A stretch of 64,000 nucleotides of DNA from an uncultured Gemmiger sp. Its GTDB lineage: Bacteria > Bacillota > Clostridia > Oscillospirales > Ruminococcaceae. The stretch spans positions 62,001 to 126,000 of the forward strand of contig CALXAH010000006.1 of the NCBI GenBank assembly GCA_944386225.1, in the 5' to 3' direction. Under the pieces are notes generated by a model. It saw only the letters and a program-made list of their open reading frames with translations. It ran no database searches and was not told where the DNA came from. Made by a program: the position numbers and the translations under genes. Shown here one piece after another: positions 59,308 to 64,000 of this stretch; within the stretch, counting starts at the first letter, position 1; each line of letters begins with the position of its first letter.

Positions 59308-59336
59308 ATGATAAATTCATAAAAATGCATTGACAA
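59308..59336 (-). promoter_or_regulatory. Minus-strand promoter divergent from argG
   Basis: TTGTCA (59331-59336), a 17-base spacer and TATCAT (59308-59313) on the minus strand. Its -35 box overlaps the -35 box of argG on the other strand. Confidence 0.5.
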
Positions 59337-59341
59337 TGCAT
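59309..59341. promoter_or_regulatory. Candidate arginine-repressor (ARG box) region
   Basis: The palindrome ATGCATT-GAC-AATGCAT (59325-59341) covers the argG -35 box and is preceded by AATTCATAAAAATGCATT, which matches most of the ArgR/AhrC ARG-box consensus. Two overlapping boxes here would let ArgR repress argGH. Confidence 0.55.
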
Positions 59342-59358
59342 AAATATCCAACTATAAT
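59330..59358 (+). promoter_or_regulatory. Promoter of argG-argH
   Basis: A perfect consensus: TTGACA (59330-59335), a 17-base spacer and TATAAT (59353-59358), 44 bases before the argG start. Confidence 0.9.
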
Positions 59359-59402
59359 ACAGACAAACCCAAGCGAAAACAAAATGGAGAGAGGGAACCA
59401 TT

Positions 59403-60638
59403 ATGAACCATAAAGCGCAGAACAAGCAGTACAACAAGGTAGTGCTGGCCTACTCCGGCGGGCTGGACACCTCCATCATCATCCCCTGGCTGAAAGAAAA
59501 CTACGGCTGTGAAGTGGTGGCCGTTTCCGCCAATGTGGGTCAGGCCGACGAGCTGGAAGGCCTGGAGGCCAAAGCGCTGGCCACCGGCGCCTCCAAGCTG
59601 TATGTGCTGGATCTGGTGGACGAGTTCGTGGAGGACTACATTGCTCCCACCGTGATGGCCGGGGCCAAGTACGAGGGCACCTACCTGCTGGGCACCAGCT
59701 TTGCCCGTCCGCTGATCGCCAAAAAGCTGGTGGAGATCGCGCTGCAGGAAGGCGCGGACGCCATCTGCCACGGCTGCACCGGCAAGGGCAACGACCAGGT
59801 GCGGTTTGAGCTGGGCATCAAGGCGTTTGCCCCGGATATGCCCATCATCGCCCCCTGGCGGGAGTGGGACATCACCAGCCGGGACGAGGAGATCGACTAC
59901 GCCGAGGCCCACAACATCCCCCTGAAGATCAGCCGGGAGACCAACTACTCCAAGGACAAGAACATCTGGCACCTGTCCCATGAGGGCCTGGATCTGGAAG
60001 ACCCCGCCAACGAGCCCCAGTACACCAAGCCCGGTTTCCTGGAGCTGGGCGTGGCCCCGGAGCAGGCGCCCGACACCCCCACCTATGTGACCATCCACTT
60101 TGAAAAGGGTATGCCCACCGCGCTGGACGGGGTGGAGATGAAGGCAGCCGATCTGCTGACCAAGCTGAACGAGCTGGGCGGCGCCAACGGCGTTGGCATC
60201 ATCGATATCGTGGAGAACCGGCTGGTTGGCATGAAGAGCCGCGGCGTCTACGAGACCCCCGGCGGCACCATCTGGTATGCGGCCCACGCCCAGCTGGAGA
60301 TGCTCTGCCTGGACAAGGAGACCAGCCACTACAAGGCCCTGGTGGCCCAGAAATACGCGGATCTGGTATACAACGGCCAGTGGTTCACCCCGCTGATGGA
60401 CGCGCTGAACGCCTTTGTCAAATCCACCCAGGAGAAGGTTACCGGCGATGTGAAGGTCAAGCTGTACAAGGGCAATGTGCTGCCGGTATCGGTCACCAGC
60501 CCCAACAGCCTGTACAGCGAAGATCTGGCCACTTTTGGCGAGGACGCGATCTACGACCAGGCCGATGCGGGCGGATTCATCAACCTGTTCGGCCTGCCCA
60601 TCACCGTCAGCGCCAAGCTGGCCGGCAAGGGCAAGTAA
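59403..60638 (+). CDS. argG: Argininosuccinate synthase
   Basis: A 411-residue N-type ATP pyrophosphatase with the PP-loop AYSGGLDTS (16-24), the citrulline/aspartate site [13 protein letters not shown] and the C-terminal [14 protein letters not shown]. It joins citrulline and aspartate in arginine synthesis. GAGAGAGGG precedes the ATG. argH follows after 25 bases. Confidence 0.97.
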   Translation: MNHKAQNKQYNKVVLAYSGGLDTSIIIPWLKENYGCEVVAVSANVGQADELEGLEAKALATGASKLYVLDLVDEFVEDYIAPTVMAGAKYEGTYLLGTSFARPLIAKKLVEIALQEGADAICHGCTGKGNDQVRFELGIKAFAPDMPIIAPWREWDITSRDEEIDYAEAHNIPLKISRETNYSKDKNIWHLSHEGLDLEDPANEPQYTKPGFLELGVAPEQAPDTPTYVTIHFEKGMPTALDGVEMKAADLLTKLNELGGANGVGIIDIVENRLVGMKSRGVYETPGGTIWYAAHAQLEMLCLDKETSHYKALVAQKYADLVYNGQWFTPLMDALNAFVKSTQEKVTGDVKVKLYKGNVLPVSVTSPNSLYSEDLATFGEDAIYDQADAGGFINLFGLPITVSAKLAGKGK

Positions 60639-60663
60639 ACACCAGAAAAGGAGGGTACTGCCC

Positions 60664-62001
60664 ATGGCAGACGCATACGAGACCCGCCTGTGGGGCGGCC
60701 GCTTCCACGAGGACGAGGATGCATTGATGCAGCGGTTCAACGGCAACGCCTGCGAAACGCTGTGGCTCATGGAGCCGGACATCGAGGGGAGTCTGGCCCA
60801 TGTGGCCATGCAGGTACGGTGCGGTCTGCTCACCGAGGAGGAGGGCAAGACCCTCACCGAGGGGCTGGAAAGCATTCTGGCCGACTGGCGCAGCGGCGCC
60901 ATCACCTGCGGCCCGGAATATGAGGACGTGCATACCTTTGTGGAGCTGAACCTGATCCGCCGGGTAGGGGAGGTGGGCAAAAAGCTGCACGCCGCCCGCA
61001 GCCGCAACGATCAGGTCAACACCGACATGAAGCTGTATGTCAAGGCGCAGCTGCACCGGGTGGCCGGCCTGATCGACAGCTTCACCGCTACCCTGAACCA
61101 GGCGGCGGAAAAGAACCCCTGGCCCATGCCCGGCTATACCCATCTGCAGCGGGCCCAGGTGGTCACCTTCAAGTATTACATGCTGGCTTATGCCGAGATG
61201 ATGGCCCGGGACAAGCAGCGGGTGCTGAATGCCCTGGATCTGATGGACGAGAGCCCCCTGGGCTGCGGTGCGCTGGCGGGTACCACCCACCAGATCGACC
61301 GGGCGTTTACCGCCGAAAAGCTGGGCTTTTCCCATGGGCCCTGCAAAAACTTTCTGGACGGCGTGTCCGACCGGGACTATGTGCTGGAATCGCTGAGCGC
61401 GTTTTCCATTCTGATGATGCACCTGTCCCGCCTGTCGGAAGAACTGGTGCTCTGGTCCAGTGCCGAGTTCGGCTTCATTACGCTGGATGACAAGTACACC
61501 ACCGGTTCCAGCATCATGCCCCAGAAGAAGAACGCCGACGGGGCGGAACTGGTACGCGGCCAGACCGGCCGTGTCTATGGCCACCTGACCGCTCTGCTCT
61601 GCACCATGAAGGGCCTGCCGCTGGCCTACAACAAGGATATGCAGGAGGATAAACTGGCTTTCTACGACAGCCTGAACGTGGTTACCGCCTGCCTGCAAGT
61701 TACTGAGCGGATGATCGCCACCCTGACCCCTCACCCGGAGGTCATGCGGGCGGCCATCAAGAAAGGATTCATCAACGCCACCGAAGCCGCCGACTATCTG
61801 GTGCGCAAGGGTATGCCCTTCCGGGATGCCCACAGCGTGGTGGGGCAGCTGGTGCTCTACTGTGAGCAGCAGGGCAAGGCACTGGAAGAACTGTCGCTGG
61901 AAGAACTGAAAGCGGTCAGCCCGGTTTTTGAGGCGGACGTCTATCCGGAGCTTGCCTGCGACGCCATCCTCCACCGGGGCATCAAGCAGGAGATGCTCTG
62001 A
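60664..62001 (+). CDS. argH: Argininosuccinate lyase
   Basis: A 445-residue fumarase-superfamily lyase with LWGGRF near the N-terminus, AARSRNDQVNTDMKL, PGYTHLQRAQ and the signature loop GSSIMPQKKN near residue 282 that carries the catalytic serine. It splits argininosuccinate into arginine and fumarate. The ATG at 60664 follows AAAAGGAGGG; the frame is open back into argG but not translated there. Confidence 0.97.
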   Translation: MADAYETRLWGGRFHEDEDALMQRFNGNACETLWLMEPDIEGSLAHVAMQVRCGLLTEEEGKTLTEGLESILADWRSGAITCGPEYEDVHTFVELNLIRRVGEVGKKLHAARSRNDQVNTDMKLYVKAQLHRVAGLIDSFTATLNQAAEKNPWPMPGYTHLQRAQVVTFKYYMLAYAEMMARDKQRVLNALDLMDESPLGCGALAGTTHQIDRAFTAEKLGFSHGPCKNFLDGVSDRDYVLESLSAFSILMMHLSRLSEELVLWSSAEFGFITLDDKYTTGSSIMPQKKNADGAELVRGQTGRVYGHLTALLCTMKGLPLAYNKDMQEDKLAFYDSLNVVTACLQVTERMIATLTPHPEVMRAAIKKGFINATEAADYLVRKGMPFRDAHSVVGQLVLYCEQQGKALEELSLEELKAVSPVFEADVYPELACDAILHRGIKQEML

Positions 62002-62061
62002 ACGAAGAAGAAGCCCGTTCCTTTTTTCCTTTTCCAATGCGCAGCGATGCGCACACACAGC

Positions 62062-62094
62062 AAAACCGCCGGCAGCCTGGCTGCCGGCGGTTTT
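62062..62094. terminator. Bidirectional terminator after argH
   Basis: A perfect 15-pair stem (62062-62076 and 62080-62094) with a CTG loop ends in TTTT on both strands, between convergent argH and the MarR gene. Confidence 0.85.
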
Positions 62095-62107
62095 GTGCGT
62101 GTTGGGA

Positions 62108-62554
62108 TTATTCACTGTCTTCCCAGGCGGGGTTCTGCAGGGATTGATACAGCCGGTTCAGATATTCCAGAAGCTGGCGGGCCTCCTCCTCGCTCAAAGC
62201 GGCGCGGAACCGGGCGTCCAGCTTTTCAAACCGGACAGCTACCTGTTCGGCGGCCAGGCGGCCGGATTCGGTCAGGGTGATCTTCTGGCAGCGCCGGCAG
62301 GCCGGGTCCTGGGTGCGGGTTACCAGCCCCGCTTCCACCAGCCGGTCCACGCTTCGGGAGAGGGTGGAAACGTCGATGCCGCATTCCTCGCCCAGTTCCC
62401 GCTGGGTACGGGGGCCGGTGCGCAGCAGACATTCCAGCAGCCGGGGCTGCCCCTGGCCCAGCGGAATGTCCAGCTGCAGAAACTCTTTGCGCAGCAGGCG
62501 CCGCTTTTCGTTCTCCAGCCTGGCAACGGCCAGACGCAGTTCACGGGGATCCAT
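62108..62554 (-). CDS. MarR-family transcriptional regulator
   Basis: A 148-residue winged-helix protein: TQRELGEECGIDVSTLSRSVDRLVEAGLV is the DNA-binding region and KITLTESGRLAAE lies after the wing. A cysteine pair in CRRCQ, inside the wing, could sense oxidants or metals. It is encoded 18 bases after an ABC exporter and probably regulates it. GGAGGGAGG precedes the ATG. Confidence 0.9.
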   Translation of the reverse strand: MDPRELRLAVARLENEKRRLLRKEFLQLDIPLGQGQPRLLECLLRTGPRTQRELGEECGIDVSTLSRSVDRLVEAGLVTRTQDPACRRCQKITLTESGRLAAEQVAVRFEKLDARFRAALSEEEARQLLEYLNRLYQSLQNPAWEDSE

Positions 62555-62572
62555 TGGTTTGCCTCCCTCCGA

Positions 62573-64000
62573 TCAGGCCAGCTGGGACTGGCCGGTGTAC
62601 AGCTGATAGTACCGCCCTTTCTGCTCCAGCAGGGCGGCGTGGTCACCGCGCTCGATCACCTGGCCCTGTTCCACCACCAGGATGGCGTCGGCGTTGCGCA
62701 CGGTGCTCAGCCGGTGGGCGATCACAAAGACGGTGCGGCCCTCCATCAGGCTGTCCAGCCCCTGCTCAATCAACTTTTCGGTGCGGGTATCAATGCTGCT
62801 GGTGGCCTCGTCCAGGATAAAGACCGGCGGTTTGGCCACCGCCGCCCGGGCAATGGCCAGCAGCTGGCGCTGGCCTTGGCTCAGGTTATCCCCGTCGCCG
62901 GACAGCTGGGTGTTGTACCCGTCCGGCAGCCGCCGGATGAAGGAATCCGCGTTGGCCAGCACCGCGGCCTGCCGCACCTCCTCATCGTTGGCGGAAAGCC
63001 GCCCGTACCGGATGTTATCCGCGATGGTTCCGGTGAACAGGTGGGTGTCCTGCACAACAACCGACAGGCTGCGGCGCAGATCGTGCTTGCGGATGCGGCG
63101 CAGATCCAGCCCGTCGTAGGTGATGGTGCCGCTGTCAATCTCGTAAAAGCGGGTGATCAGGTTGATGATGGTGGTTTTGCCCGCGCCGGTGCTGCCCACA
63201 AAGGCGATGGTCTCGCCCGGCCGGGCAAACAGGCTTACATCCCGCAGCACCGGTTTGCCGGGCACATAGCTGAAGGTCACATGGTCAAACCGTACGTCGC
63301 CTTTCAGCGGTACCAGTCGGCTGCCGCCTGCTTCGGGGCATTTCCAGGCGTAATGGCCGGTGCGCTCGGGCACTTCAGTCAGACTGCCGTCCGCTTCGGG
63401 GCGTACCCGCACCAGGGTGATATCCCCCTCGTCCACTTCCGGGGCCACATCCATCAGGTTGAAGATCCGCTCCGCGCCGGACAGGGCGCTCAGCAGGAAG
63501 TTGCTCTGCTGGGTCAGCTGGTTCAGCGGCATGGCGCTCTGCCGTACCAGTATCAGATAGGAACTCAGGCTGCCCAGATCGCTGTGCCCGGCCAGCACAA
63601 ACAATCCGCCCACACAGGCTGCCACCGCGTAGTTGACGTAGGAAAGGCTCACCACGGTGGGCACCATCATGCCCGCATAGCTGGCGGCGGAGGTGCCGGC
63701 CTTGCGCAGGGATTCGTTCAGCTGGCAGAACCGGGCAAAATCCTGGGGTTCGTGGTTGAACACCTTTTCCACCTTCTGTCCGGCCACCATCTCCTCCACA
63801 AAGCCGTTCAGTTCGCCCAGATGCTTCTGCTGCTGGGCAAAGTAGTGCTTGCTGCGCTTGCTGCTGTAGAGGATAAAGGCGGTCATTGCCGCCAGAAACG
63901 CGATCACAATCAGGGAAAGCCGGGCGTTCAGCACGATCAGCAGGGTGATGGTGCCGGTGACCATGCAGAAGCTCTGGATCAGCAGGGTGAAGCTGTTGTT
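62573..64000 (-). CDS. ABC exporter, fused permease-ATPase (5' end outside the window)
   Basis: The visible C-terminal 475 residues contain the last membrane helices and a full ATPase: Walker A GSTGAGKTTII, signature LSQGQRQLLAIARAA, Walker B VFILDEATSSID and the switch AHRLSTV. The type is a multidrug or peptide exporter half-transporter (LmrA/MsbA-like). The frame continues past the window edge, so the N-terminus is missing. A partner half-transporter often precedes such genes and would lie outside. The adjacent MarR gene suggests inducible drug efflux, as in other Firmicutes. Confidence 0.9.
   Translation of the reverse strand, partial: NNSFTLLIQSFCMVTGTITLLIVLNARLSLIVIAFLAAMTAFILYSSKRSKHYFAQQQKHLGELNGFVEEMVAGQKVEKVFNHEPQDFARFCQLNESLRKAGTSAASYAGMMVPTVVSLSYVNYAVAACVGGLFVLAGHSDLGSLSSYLILVRQSAMPLNQLTQQSNFLLSALSGAERIFNLMDVAPEVDEGDITLVRVRPEADGSLTEVPERTGHYAWKCPEAGGSRLVPLKGDVRFDHVTFSYVPGKPVLRDVSLFARPGETIAFVGSTGAGKTTIINLITRFYEIDSGTITYDGLDLRRIRKHDLRRSLSVVVQDTHLFTGTIADNIRYGRLSANDEEVRQAAVLANADSFIRRLPDGYNTQLSGDGDNLSQGQRQLLAIARAAVAKPPVFILDEATSSIDTRTEKLIEQGLDSLMEGRTVFVIAHRLSTVRNADAILVVEQGQVIERGDHAALLEQKGRYYQLYTGQSQLA

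Noticed and set aside
59156-59437. A 93-residue minus-strand frame upstream of argG
   Set aside because: It is rich in Cys, Phe and Trp, has no ribosome site, and overlaps the argG start, promoter and a terminator. The region fits a non-coding RNA better.

Overview
The window is 64 kb of dense, GC-rich bacterial chromosome. Genes carry strong AGGAGG-type ribosome binding sites. Promoters fit a TTGACA-17-TATAAT consensus, and transcription units end in strong intrinsic terminators. The low-GC-style signals on a GC-rich background, the monomeric group B [FeFe] hydrogenase, the type III glutamine synthetase, the YlxM-Ffh pair, the MraZ-led cell wall cluster and the DUF2975/YozG-type regulator pair point to an anaerobic gut Clostridia of the Oscillospiraceae/Ruminococcaceae (Faecalibacterium/Gemmiger/Subdoligranulum type). 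That placement is inference from gene content. It is ordinary chromosome: I see no phage, insertion sequence, CRISPR array or rRNA operon.

Layout. 1-7013 (+) is a nitrogen-assimilation neighbourhood: the end of glnA (type I glutamine synthetase), an ANTAR antiterminator, then a tight run of a WbuX/Z/Y-like amidotransferase trio, asnA and the type III glutamine synthetase. 7167-10074 (-) holds the hydrogenase and mtaB. 10237-17713 (+) holds a D,D-carboxypeptidase, pgi, a small P-loop protein, yceD-rpmF, a DUF512 radical SAM protein, der and an unusual plsY. 17777-21781 (-) is a Gld-type ABC-2 exporter operon. 21908-24758 (-) is a DUF2975/HTH/lipoprotein/DUF4153-like operon. 24902-30474 holds comM (-), a phosphosugar mutase (+) and two PLP enzymes (-).

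30688-37832 (+) holds ylxM-ffh-rpsP-khpA, rimM-trmD, a lone HPr and uvrC-rsmD-coiled-coil protein. 38141-48511 (+) is the division and cell wall cluster mraZ-rsmH-ftsL-pbp-murF-mraY-ftsW-murG-divIB, preceded by an MraZ box array. 48570-51734 holds an MFS transporter, a flavodoxin, a MarR regulator and a lipoprotein. 51838-56328 (-) is a complete sugar-type ABC importer. 56469-57663 (-) has five tRNA genes around one AT-rich orphan gene. 57836-59100 (+) has three small genes including a YdbC/PC4 protein and an HD hydrolase. 59403-62001 (+) is argG-argH, and the window ends in a MarR gene and a partial ABC exporter (-).

Main points of interest: (1) an orphan WbuX/Z/Y sugar-amidation trio joined to two ammonia-handling ligases, with the catalytic Asp130 of its HisF-like subunit replaced by Gln; (2) PlsY carrying the oxaloacetate-decarboxylase beta-subunit motif GGADGPTAIY at its N-terminus; (3) a probable unannotated small RNA on the minus strand divergent from argG; (4) candidate operators for MraZ, MarR, ArgR and the YozG-like regulator. 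All positions were read by eye; no database search was possible.
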